64,000 nt of DNA, from the NCBI RefSeq assembly GCF_026151205.1, contig NC_087076.1, positions 18,841,919 to 18,905,918 of the forward strand. Reading direction: 5' to 3'. Of the stretch, positions 20,721-31,160 are shown one piece after another (the stretch's first letter is position 1; the number at the start of each line of letters is the position of its first letter). Under the pieces are notes generated by a model that was not told where the DNA came from, did no database searches, and worked only from the letters and a program-made list of their open reading frames with translations. The translations under genes were made by a program, and so were the position numbers. The stretch comes from Bolinopsis microptera (lineage: Eukaryota; Ctenophora; Tentaculata; Lobata; Bolinopsidae).

Positions 20721-21318
20721 ATGAATCTTGATTTAGAACCACTTTTCTCATCCACTGGGATACAAGAAACTGAAAGTGAGTGGACAATAATTGTTCCTGA
20801 TACACTTGCGGACTGCATACCTGTCTTCTTTGGTGTTCGAAAGAATAAATACCCCGTGCTTTTGCACTTTCAAAAGAAGATCTGTTAGCAACAGCGAGGA
20901 AATTTGTTGATGAAAAGCCGGGATTCAAAATCTCGCTCTGTGTGAGCTCAGTTGAGCTATTAAAGTATTAAGGATTGACATCGACGAGCCAGACGAGGTG
21001 ACCTTAGAATATAGTTTGACTATGATGGAAGTTGCGTTAAACATTTGTATCTGTAAGCATAAGGACATGAAAAGAAAGATTCCTGGCGCTGAGGCCGTTA
21101 GCCGTCTCATCAAAAGGGGCAGTATTTTCACCACTTTAAATGAAGTACAGCCGGATTCTGTTCCTGAAAGTATTATGAAGAATCTCCAAAAAGGGGACAC
21201 GCTGTTTAAAGAGCTTGGGCTAACGGAAGTGGTGTTCCTTATGGAACTGAAATGCCCGATATGTGACAAAATAATCAAAACAACGGATGCGGGGACATTC
21301 AAGTCCTCTTCCTCCTGA
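20721..21318 (+). pseudogene. unrecognised gene start MNLDLEPLFSSTG, copy B1 (frameshifted)
   Basis: After the putative promoter the frame reads MNLDLEPLFSSTGIQETES, then DTLADCIPVFFGV, and is lost near 20866 through one missing base (tttgcactttc against tttgcaactttc in B2). Coding resumes in another frame: VTLEYSLTMMEVALNICIC, SIFTTLNEVQPDSVPESIM, ELKCPICDKIIKTTDAG, stop at 21318. There is also a small insertion near 20960. A single CxxC (CPIC) is the only motif. Between the two copies almost the whole first exon is intact in B2, so the gene was probably functional before the duplication. Function unknown. Confidence 0.45.
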
Positions 21319-21364
21319 ATCCCTCGTTACGGAGCAGATGTCAATTGATAAAGAAAATAATGAA

Positions 21365-21490
21365 ATTTTTAAAGGAAAGGTAATGAATCAATAATCACAT
21401 TTAAAAAATGTAGTGAAGTATTATACGTTACTGATACATTATGGCGACAAAATTATCATGGCTTGAGTAGTAAAGGTACTTGACTAGGCA
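21365..21490. repeat. fragment of the 941-2542 element
   Basis: About 120 bp matches 1700-1830 (aaaggaaaggtaatgaatc..., then the attatacgttactgat block and ttatcatggcttgagtagtaaa). Also in B2 at 37945-38070, so it was present before the duplication. Confidence 0.8.
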
Positions 21491-21866
21491 TGATTTGTGC
21501 TCAAAAACATTCTCAGATATGATATATATAAATAGCCATGGTTTTCATTTTGTCAGTAGATGTTATTATAAGGGATTGATGTTTCATATAGAAACAGAAC
21601 AGAATCTGAAAGTTGCAAGGACAGTTAAGTCAAGAGGTTTTGCAATCACCACAAGTGATGGATATGATAACGAAGAAGACGCAGCTTCCGATATTGAAGA
21701 GAATGAAATGGTTTTCGACGAACAATCGTTCATTATTGGCTCTACTGCTGCAGTTTACTCGTGTTCTGGTGCATTAGAGCTTTTCTTCCTCATTAAAGTT
21801 TTGGAGGCCAAGAATGCAGAGGAGGGCATTTTTGACGCTTATGGGCACTGTATAATAAAGGAATAA
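21480..21866 (+). CDS. unrecognised exon, copy B1
   Basis: The open frame reads MIYINSHGFHFVSRCYYKGL, HIETEQNLKVARTVKSRG, an acidic stretch (YDNEEDAASDIEENE), then FIIGSTAAVYSCSGALE and AEEGIFDAYGHCIIKE to a TAA. The first residues may come from the adjoining mobile-element fragment. In B2 a 7-bp repeat near 38325 shifts the frame mid-exon. No family recognised. It is about 300 bp before the DUF7869-type exon and may belong to the same gene. Confidence 0.4.
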   Translation: MTRHDLCSKTFSDMIYINSHGFHFVSRCYYKGLMFHIETEQNLKVARTVKSRGFAITTSDGYDNEEDAASDIEENEMVFDEQSFIIGSTAAVYSCSGALELFFLIKVLEAKNAEEGIFDAYGHCIIKE

Positions 21867-22175
21867 CCAAACCTTAAATGCCTATATCTTGAACTAAGAG
21901 ATATTATGCCAGCAAGGAGATAATATTATAGATATAATAAACAATTAAAGTATCCTGCTTTCGTCAGAACAAACCAGGTTTTCTGCACTTCGGTTTCCAT
22001 AACGTCTGACCTCAAACTGTGTCAGAATGAATATCAGTTTTTGGCAGATTTTGTAAAAACTTGAGCACTAATTGAGAGATAATGTAATTTCAATTATACC
22101 TAGTATGGTGTAAATCAGCACAAAGATAATGAAGTCTGTAGAGGTAGACAATAATTATTAGTAATGAGTTATTAA
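21867..22175. other. non-coding; shared 75-bp block
   Basis: 22103-22175 matches the stretch after the LINE fragments at about 11767 and 13666 (gtatggtgtaa.tcagcacaaag...gaggtagacaa...ttattaatgta), showing patchwork assembly of the region. Confidence 0.5.
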
Positions 22176-22566
22176 TGTATACTATCAACTATGGCACGAA
22201 GCTATTGCCGAGAGGAAAGATGAAAACGTGTCAACATCGGTCAAAGCTCTTTGGTATTTTGCTGAAGGGAGAATTGGCGGAAGCAGAGACATTATTTTTT
22301 GGGCAGACAATAATTGTTCTGTTCAGAACAAATGCTGGACGCTACACACTGCCTTATGTTCTCTCATCATCAGCCCTGAAATCGGGCTTGACAAGATAAC
22401 AGTCAAATATCTGGAGTCAAGACATATGTTCATGAGCGCTGACTCTTTCCACCATGAAGTGGAGTTGTCCATTAAACAATCAGGTCATGATTATAATGAC
22501 TTAGTTCGGGCAGTTGAAAAGGTGGGTACTGCTGTTCCTATGGCCTGCTCGGACTTTCATTCTTAG
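22176..22566 (+). CDS. DUF7869-type exon, copy B1
   Basis: Reading VYYQLWHEAIAERKDEN, VKALWYFAEG, RDIIFWADNNCSVQNKCWTL, TALCSLIISPEIGLDKI, VKYLESRHMFMSADSFHH, then DLVRAVEKVG and a TAG. Uncharacterised insect and cnidarian proteins share a domain with W.E....R....V, D.C..QN..W.L, and a later GH.FM.ADS.HH motif; the order and spacing agree, although the usual G-H is R-H here. The D.C..QN and HH pieces may be catalytic relics of a nuclease-like fold; that is inference. The start is unclear because a TGA lies just upstream; an intron must join it to earlier exons. B2 has a matching exon with one extra codon. Confidence 0.55.
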
Positions 22567-24085
22567 CCTAGGTCATATGGGACAGGCAACCGATGCAAAA
22601 CAGAAAGACCACTGCTTGAGAAGGTGAAGGTTATGAGGTTTCAGCGTGGCTCGGTCCAAATGGAATGGAAATCAGAGTACAATGAGGTTTCCTTCCGTTC
22701 TGCTCCATTTCTGCGGCAGAAAGAAGAGAGATTGTAGGAAACAGGAGGAAAAAGTTCACAGTCAAAAGCACACTTGTACTTGTGTGATTATTCACGTTGA
22801 CATTCATTTTTATACATACCCATAATTTGTATATATTATACCCTAGTAATTACTAATAATTAACTTAAAACTTTGCTTCCAGAAAGAAAATGCCTCCCAC
22901 TATGAATCAAAAGCTTGATAATTTTCTGAACTCACACGAACTTGTTCTCACACTTACCACCTTTTTGAAGAGATAAAGTATGGTCCATGCAATATCAGCT
23001 TTTCGTTCACTGACCCAGGAGGAAGACAATCAGTGATAATATGGATAGAGAGGGTCACAAGAAAAAGTGTGAGTGGACGCTAAAGGCAATATCCCAGCAA
23101 CACACTTAGGTGTATAATTAATAACTTTTCCTTTTCTTTATATATTTTATTTCTTGAACTATTGTTTCTCTTTTATTTCTTTTTTTACTTCTTTTTGATT
23201 ATCATTTTGATTTCATGACGTTGCGACTACGTTTTCTTAGTTTCAGTATACTTTATCTCTACCGTTTTCATTACAATTTTGATTGCATAATACTTGATTT
23301 ACCTATCACTATACATATTTAACCTTAAATTATTATTTTTAGTGGAACTATGTAAAAGGGGATCGTTGCTAGCGTCGAAACTGTTTTAACCCTACCTTAG
23401 TCAGTTGAAAGTCTGATAGCATATGTTCTGTTTGATTTAACCAAACTAATGCCTTTCATTGCTTTATAATGTAATCGGGATAATGTAATCGGAACACTGT
23501 ACAGCACCAAGTTAATATCGAATTATTGAAAGATTGCTTTAGTATACCCAATCAGGCGATGAAAACAAAGTCATACATCTTTCAGAGGGCTTAACGGACG
23601 AACATATTCTTATGAGGAAAAAAGTAACGAAACAGCGCTACACAATGCTATTGTCGGGCTATATATTTCCAGTTCCACATATTACGCGTTTAGTTTATAT
23701 TATACCTTCGGCTTATATACTTTTACCTCTCAGGCTATATTGTTATCTACATGTTCCTGTGATAATACTTCGAACACACTTTCATTATACATAGTCGTGT
23801 ATCATTGCCCCAGACTACAGGCTTACACTATCAGAAACGGTTTCTAGTTTAAAGATTCCTTTTTAGGCAACTTTGCTGAGTTAGATTTAATATTCCCCTA
23901 TCCCAAACTGGAGAGAAAATTCTACGTTATACACAAAAATTTACAATAATCAACATTGTATGATTTGAAACTTAACTACGGATTTGAGCAAGATGTCAAG
24001 AAAGACCATTCTCCCATAAAACGCAAGGTGCACGCTATGGCTCCAAGAACATGCTGAACCAACCTGATTTGACAGAGACTCAAGT
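22567..24085. other. non-coding, with pyrimidine module
   Basis: Exon-like debris near 22580-22740, a module with the clear hairpin CACACTTAGGTGT at 23098-23110 followed by the T/C tract to about 23210, then AT-rich sequence. Equivalent to B2 39157-40680. Confidence 0.4.
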
Positions 24086-24165
24086 TTATCTGCTGGGTTC
24101 TGGCGATTCAGACAAATAAATCATAACGTGGTGTAATGTAATTAATAATGTTAATAAAGAATTGT

Positions 24166-24290
<125 letters not shown>

Positions 24291-24894
24291 CTCTCTAATG
24301 ATATAGTCACGTCAAAGGGCAAGGATACCCCTTTTTAATTTTTACTAAATATATCTAAAATCAGAATATCTAATTGATATTATATCAATTCAATATTTAC
24401 ATGACATTTCAGTAGCAACACCTTGTATCAAGTTTGTTCTATTTAAATCTATACAAACTATTTTGTAATGTGTTATGTATGTATTACGGCTTTTAACCGA
24501 TATTCTTTTACATGTGGTTTCTGATCGGTTCTGATCGACATTACTTATAGCCAATAGTAATACAGCTATAAAGCTAATATAGCTAGAATTGAAGTGGGGT
24601 TATGATTGATGAATTGAAGTAGTGATAAGCAGCGAGGAACGGTTGTAATTTACCGGTAATCATCTTAACTGGACACTAACTCTAGACAATAGATTCGAAA
24701 ATCATTTCGCCTTTAACCTTTTTTATATACATTGTCATGCGTGGATGAATCATGAAATAACATGTGCACTGCTCTGTTGCTGTTAAGTAGGTTTTAACTT
24801 TTAATTAGTAAAATCAAAAATGTGAATAATATTAACAGTAACTAACATTTAACACTGATTCATCAGTCTACATTCAATTTCTCGAATTGTAACG

Positions 24895-25320
24895 TGTCCA
24901 TCAGTGGCGACCCTCCCAGACCGAGAAGCCGGACTGGCGGGACTGGGAGGAGAAACCGGCCAAGACTCTGTTTTCGGTACGTTAAACTTTTGTTGTAACA
25001 ACTAACATGTAATTACTAAATACTAACTCCAGTCTTCTGTCATTTTCTCGATTTAATGTTTATATTCTACCATTGCAAGTTGAGGTGACTGGTGACCTAT
25101 GCCAAGCCAGAATGTATACAAAAAACAACTCAAAGATACAAATTTTATTATTTAGGCTAATGGAATAATTAATTTCAGCTGTCAGAGACCGGGACACCTC
25201 ATCAGGGACTGTGTTGAACCCTATCGTCAACCCCCACCCACTCATGCCATTGGCAAATACATTGATTCCAGTGGACTGGAGGAACTGTTTAGAAACTGTT
25301 TAGAAACAATCATAAGTATA
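24895..25320 (+). pseudogene. two-exon zinc-knuckle gene fragment, copy B1
   Basis: An exon ending ..RPRLCF at 24973-24978 with donor TTCG|GTACGT is followed, after an intron of about 200 bp, by TTTCAG at 25174-25179. Joining them gives CFRCQRPGHLIRDC, a perfect C-x2-C-x4-H-x4-C knuckle split by the intron. It continues EPYRQPPPTHAIGKYIDSSG and LEELF, then becomes disordered. GK.ID.SGLEEL is a segment seen near the start of a TE-associated gene family; another copy is at 46248. The knuckle suggests nucleic-acid binding. The full gene is not recoverable here. Confidence 0.55.
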
Positions 25321-25904
25321 GAGGTGACAATCCGTCCGCACACAGTGGACTTCGAAGCGTCTTTTGTGGGGTGAAGAACACCTATAAGACATTCGCTGAT
25401 GGCAAGGCTGTATTTAAGGGAGTCAAAACAAATCCGCTTAAAGTCTCATATTCGGACAAATCAATCTAGAGGTAATTATCATTGTTTCTATGTCAATAAA
25501 AGGTAAGACTCTGCTTCCTTTATAAAATAATGATATTTAAACAATGAATTATGATACATTTTTCATTTGAGTTAACAAAAAATAGCACTTTCGACGATAG
25601 TGGCTTAATTGTTCAGCAAATCAGAAGTTTAATAATACTGAGTTTAATTTTACTAAGTATTTGATACAACAAACACAAACTCTGGAGCCAACAGTGGGGT
25701 TGCTGTACAATTTGAGAGGAAACTGGGAAAGCAACTGGTTCACATCTATTGTCGACACCACATATTTGAGAGGTTGGTCATAGTGTAATCATCTGACTAA
25801 TTCATATTTGAAAAGTATTTCATTAAAGATGCGGTCAAGTTTAGTTCAAATATAATGATGAAAATTCATTAGTAACAAAATACGGTTTGATAAATAATGC
25901 TCCA

Positions 25905-26757
25905 GGTTTGGTGGAGCTGTGGCGGAAACTGTTTTCGACTCTAAATCACCTGAGAACGATGAGTTTAAACCTCTCATAAAGTCATGGACGTCCCTCAACC
26001 TGGATAAACTGGATGTTATACAGAAACCCAAGAACCGTGCTTTAAAGTGGCTTCTTGAGACGTTTGTTTCGTGGGGACAGACCATAGTAACAGATCCGAC
26101 AGTTTCCTTTTTAAGGGCTGACTACAGGGAGATGGCAGTTCTTCCCCTAATCATGTTAGGTGAACTTCCGCCCGGTATTACCCTCAAGATCCGTGCTCCA
26201 GGTGGATATTGAATTTATTGTAAATAAACTGGTGTATTACTATCATTAAATTAAACATTAGAAAAGAAAATATAATTACACAACTGTTTTGATTACCTAC
26301 ATGCTTATTGCTTATCACGAATTTAATCATTCAACCACCACTCACCAGGGAGTATAAGTTCAGCAAGGTGGATGCAGCGCATCATCTGATCCATGAAAGT
26401 TTTGCTCTTTGGGTCGCAGTTGATACAACTGGGGCAGATGAAAAAGGAGAACATAGCAACACACTCTGATTTTTGGTAGTTTTTTACACCATCTTCTACA
26501 TCAAACAGTGACACAAAGCCCCCTGTTAGTTGACAGTGCAATCAACGACCTGACACTCCTCAAAGAGTTGAAGAAGATGAACCATCAACCATTCGAGCGG
26601 TTTAAGAAGGCTATGTCAGAAAAACTAGAGTGTCACCTTTGGTTTTTGTCTGAAGAGCTTGTGTTCACTTGTCTTTTCTCGGATCTTTTAACAGATAACC
26701 AGAAAAACAAGTGTGCACAAGCTCTGAGGTCGCACAAACCAAAAAGATACCTATAAC
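25905..26757 (+). pseudogene. TE-associated gene of the RAPG..ARWM type, decayed
   Basis: Exon 1 reads KPKNRALKWLLETFVSW, FLRADYREMAVLPLIMLGE and ends KIRAPG at a GT (26206). The intron ends CACTCACCAG at 26346. Joining restores the phase and gives RAPGSISSARWM, then TGA, SMKVLLFGSQL, TAG. FYTIFYIK and then APLLVDSAINDLTLLK-like sequence follow in successive frames, ending HLWFLSEELVFTCLF. This order (DYRE, RAPG..HARWM, FY.K.W, APL..NDL.L, LW.LSEELV..LF) is that of a widespread uncharacterised invertebrate family linked to transposons. Two stops and two frameshifts make it a pseudogene. A LINE is joined directly after it. Confidence 0.6.
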
Positions 26758-28632
26758 TGTAACAAAATTCTTGAGAATTCTGATAGTTCTAAAAAGATGT
26801 GGGAAGTAATAAATGAGATAAGAGGGAAAAGGAAAAAAACCATCAAACCCCAATTTATGGTAGATGGAGTCCGTGTTGTTGAAAGACGGGTGATAGCCAA
26901 CAAATTTAATGAGTACTTTGCCTCTATTGCCTCAAAAATGAATGAAAATACTCATAATGGCCTTCTTTTAGAACCTCTTCCCTCTTTCCTCGAATTCATG
27001 CCACCAAAAACTCTCGATTCAATTTACTTCCATGACTGTAGTGAAGATGAAATTTCTGAGATTATAGCCAACTTGAAGAGTGGGAAAGCCAGCGACTTTC
27101 CCATAAGAGTTATCAAAAAACTATCGGGTATTCTTAGCCCAACTCTTGTTGTTCAATTTAATCGCCTGATATCTCAAGGGATAGTCAGTTCTGAAGCTTG
27201 GTAAAATAACCCCAATATACAAAAAAGATAACGAAGAACTGATTGAGAACTACAGGCCTGTTTCCACACTTCCAATTTTTGGTAAAATTTTTGAAAAGAT
27301 AATATACAAACGTCTTTACAGCTTCTTGGTTAGTCAAGGAATCCTTCACGAAAGTCAATTCGGATTCCGAAAGAGTCACTCAACATCACATGCACTTAAC
27401 TACTCAGTTTTTCACATCCAAAAGGCCCTAAAGCAAGGTCTTCATGTTCTAGGAATTTTTATTGATCTAAGCAAGGCCTTTGACACAATAGACCACACAA
27501 TTTTGCTTGAGAAACTTGAAATATATGGGATTAGAGGAGTGCCACTTAAGTTACTGGAAAGTTACTTGTCGGACAGAGAGCAGTGTGTGTCCGTCCTGGG
27601 CGAAGTATCAGACAGACTTCCTGTTCTCTATGGCGTTCCACAGGGGAGCTGCCTTGGGCCTCTCCTGTTTTTAATATACATAAATGACTTAACAAACTCT
27701 CAACTCGATAACACTAGCTATGTCTTATTTGCTGATGATACAAACATATTTGTAGTTGCCAAAACTAGAGCAGAGGCCTACAATAATGCAAATAGGGTCC
27801 TACGATCAGTCCACGAGTACACATTGGCTAATAAATTACATGTTAACGCCAAGAAAAGTTGCTATATAGAATTCAATACAGCTAAAAGAAAACTTGATGA
27901 GCAATCTTTATTAATTGAAAATAGACTTTACCTCAACGGCCTACCTCTCTCAAAGGTGCAGGAAACGAAATTCCTGGGAGTAATTGTCGACGAAGGCCTA
28001 ACTTTCAATCCCCATAGAGACAAACTAGTTAGAAAACTCTCGTCCTGTTCTGGGAGGCTGTACATGATTAAGGATAAAATTCCATCATCTATCCATAAGG
28101 ACCTGTACCACACACTGTTTGGAAGTCACCTATCTTATGGCATTACCGTTTGGGGAGGTGCAAGTAATAATAAACTTCAACCACTATTTGTAGCCCAGAA
28201 AAAGTGTGTTCGTATCATGTTTGGTGACAAAAAAGCATACCTTGATAAATTTATGACATGTGCTAGGACTAGACCTATCAGTGAACAGAAACTTACGAGC
28301 AAATTCTTTGAGAGAGAGAGCACACCAAGCCAATTTTTGCCCGTCAATCACTCATGACATTGCATAATTTATACGCGTATCACTGCTGCAATGAACTTTT
28401 TAAAGTCTTTAAATATCGAACACCAATTGCACTATTTGAACTTTTCTGTTTGTCTAAAAGACCCGGCAAAGAAACTCTTCTTATAACAACCATGCCCTCA
28501 AACAGTTTCGTTTACAAATCTAGTTGCCTTTGGAATTCATTCCGTCAGATGTTGGCACTGAACGACCTTGGAATCACTCATGGTGTATTCAAATCAAAGG
28601 TTAAAAAAAGTCATTCTCTCGTCTCAGGGTAA
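26728..28632 (+). mobile_element. 5'-truncated non-LTR retrotransposon, reverse transcriptase part (two frameshifts)
   Basis: The frame opens after a TGA at 26725 with the linker NSDSSKKMWEVINEIRGK. It runs to 27204, shifts, and resumes as NYRPVSTLPIFGKIFEKI, FGFRKSHST, GIFIDLSKAFDTIDH (catalytic Asp), YGVPQGSCLGPLLFLIYI and YVLFADDTNIF (catalytic FADD). It continues through thumb-like sequence (LGVIVDEGLTF, ITVWGG) to 28357, then shifts to the C-terminal YRTPIALFEL and SCLWNSF before the stop at 28630. The motif wording fits the jockey/CR1-like group. The endonuclease is missing, so it was truncated on insertion. Catalytic residues are present but the two frame breaks make it dead. Confidence 0.8.
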
Positions 28633-29139
28633 AGGTGACAAGAATACCTGGGCCCCTTTGGCAAACTTTCTGAACTCAGGCAGCTTGAACAACTAAATTT
28701 GAAAAAGTAAAACTTCTTGTCTGAATGAAATACTAGAACCTCAAGAAGCTGATCCGCATGTCTCCGCTACTAAAATGTTTAATGAGCCCAATCACTCTAT
28801 CACTTAACAGTTTAATCCTCAAAGTGAGTTGTACAATCTAGGTTGTTTTAAATAGCTGTTGATAGTGTAAAACAGGAGTGACTTGATCGTTTTCATAACT
28901 TCGATTTACAATCTGTACCATAATAAAACTAGCACTGCCATGGGGTTCAAAAAGGGTCATTGTAAGCCTCCAGCGTAATGGTCCTAAGTCTCTGCCCCAT
29001 GCGGTGCCTGTCAGCATCAGCTAACAGAATAGCCCTAAGATAACGATCAAGCCACAAATTAGGTTCTTTAATGATTTAATATTGTCGAATAAAGAGATTT
29101 GAATATAATATTTGTTTTATTCTGAATGTTTGTTTTATT
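28633..29139. other. probable LINE 3' flank, no gene
   Basis: Non-coding; the end of the LINE is not marked by a clear tail. Confidence 0.3.
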
Positions 29140-29560
29140 CTGAACCTTCTGAGCAGTTGGGAAAACTGGTTACTCCCACAGCTGGCAGCTCGACAGGAAT
29201 TCAGGACTTGATTGGGCCAAGGTCCTACTGGCGGTGGAGATGCAAGACATTCTTGGCCTGGTAGCACTCTAGCTCGGAACCCAACCCAAGTAACCCAAGT
29301 AAGTAACTCCCACGTCTGCTTGAAGTTCCTGCGGACTTCCTTGAATTACCAGCAGCCTCGTGGAGCGGTAATGAGTCCTATAACAAACTGAAGGCGCGTA
29401 TTGGGAACCTCCCTGCTGTGAATGATTCAATGCGGCAGAGCGAGCTGTGCTGCTGGGGAAATGCTTCCATAACAAGCTTACAAGCAATCCCCAACAGACT
29501 AGTGCGCTCTATGTTACTGTGCCGGAAACACGCAGGGACCTTCACAAGCGTCGAAAGCTT
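29140..29560. other. GC-richer stretch of unknown nature
   Basis: Base composition rises clearly against its neighbours. It contains an inverted pair GCCAAG/CTTGGC (29217-29257) and open frames on both strands, none with a domain. It could be a decayed SINE or LINE tail; I cannot decide. Confidence 0.3.
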
Positions 29561-30082
29561 GATGTTATGAAATAAATATTAAGTTTCTAGGTATAAATGT
29601 TGAGTTACTATAAAGTCATAATTGATTTCACTTTGTATTTGTTATTATTTATTGTTTTTGCCATCAATCATGAATCTCCATTTATTGTTTTTACTTCTCA
29701 TGACATATTTTAACTGAAAATAAGAGATGCAAATCCAAATTTTAGGGCGCGGTCGTAATGGAAACGCACAAAAAATGTGTTTTTTGCAATTTTTTACGAA
29801 AGTAAGCACTTAAGGCTATATGTTTATTAATAAGTCTCATATAAATGTGCCAATTCCGCATCTTTTAAGCATAATTTTTGCTCTGTAGGTGCAACGGGTC
29901 CCGAGATATCGATTTTTTCCAGATTTCTGGGGCTCGCGAGCGCGGTTGTCATGGAAACGTCTTGGGGCAACCTTAAATTTTCGAATTTTTCAAAAAAAAT
30001 TTTTGGTTACTATTCACGTCTATGGGGATGTACAAACAACTTTCCAAGATGATTGAACGAAAAAGTGAAAATTCAGGTCAGT
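29561..30082. other. no supported feature
   Basis: AT-rich, with a pair of related GCGCGGT.GT.ATGGAAACG words at 29749-29767 and 29940-29960. Confidence 0.3.
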
Positions 30083-30144
30083 CTAGTGTTTATCTACTCC
30101 AATAAGCACATTAAAATGTGATTATTGGAGTATATAAACACTAG
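30083..30144. repeat. 62-nt near-perfect inverted repeat
   Basis: CTAGTGTTTATCTACTCC at the left pairs with GGAGTATATAAACACTAG at the right. Arms of about 30 nt have two mismatches and a 2-nt centre (CACATT AA AATGTG). Confidence 0.9.
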
Positions 30145-31124
30145 TTTTTTATTACAACAGTTTCTTAATAATTATTATATAGTACAAACAGTTTCTAAAT
30201 AATTATATATTATGACTGTTAATTTATTATCTTAATAATTGTGTTTCTCTTCGACTACTACCTCAAATAAAACTATGATAATACTTAACGAACATTGAAA
30301 GTACTCCACTGACTTTGAAAAAAGTTTAATTTTGTTCCCGAAAAAGGCTGTACCCTATAGGCCTGTACGGTACGTACCTTTAAAAAGTGCTGTACCGTAC
30401 GTACTTTAAGCCGGGTACCGTAGGTACTTCTCATTATAGGACTTGTTAGAAATGATAAGGAGACTGAAGGTCTGAACATATAGAGATTTGACTGACTAAA
30501 GCCAAGCTGATCATCCAAGCTGATCATACAATACTGACGATGTATTTCATAATAATGTGTGCAGAAAAGTTAGCCGATTATCTTATCAAGTGCTGAGTTG
30601 TTATCATTAGTTTAGTTTGAAATTTAAAAGATCAATCCTAAACTTTTGATTTGATCAGCCTGGTTTATATACTATTTTATCATGATTATAGGATATTAGG
30701 ATGATATTAGGATATTATTACTACATGTTATCATACAAATATAAAGATATTGTGCCACTCTGAACATTGTTTGGCGTGAAGGTAAACCATATTTATTCTA
30801 ACCATCCATCCCAACATGTTCTGTTGAAACGGCTGAAGGATCATATCGATATAAACTACGTCGTATCGACAGAAATGGTAAAGTCGAAAAAGGGTGAAAA
30901 AGAAACCGAACAACGTACTGAAGAACTTAGTGATACAGAGTCACAGACTCTGGATCTAGTAATGCATTGCAGCTTAATCTGTAATGCTCAGACGGGTGAT
31001 CATTGCCGAATTGATAGATAGTATTTTATTTTACAGATTATTTGTTTTATTTCTATAATGCAACAAATCAGTTAATCAACATGCCTAACGTTAAAATATA
31101 AAGTATGACTTTATCATATGCGAA
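30145..31124. other. no supported gene
   Basis: AT-rich. A tandem of GTACGTACCTTTAA / CCGTACGTACTTTAA-like words lies near 30366-30428, and a small open frame at 30767-31021 has no recognisable domain. Confidence 0.3.
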
Positions 31125-31160
31125 ATCGAAAGAGTTAAAGATATTACGGAACAGAGTGAG

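Noticed and set aside
26323-26541. Minus-strand ORF with FICPSCINC
   Set aside because: The plus strand carries the readable family motif (ARWM, MKVLLF), so the minus frame is a shadow.
29212-29262. tRNA-like or SINE promoter-like pattern in the GC-richer stretch
   Set aside because: No cloverleaf can be closed and box B is only a partial match.
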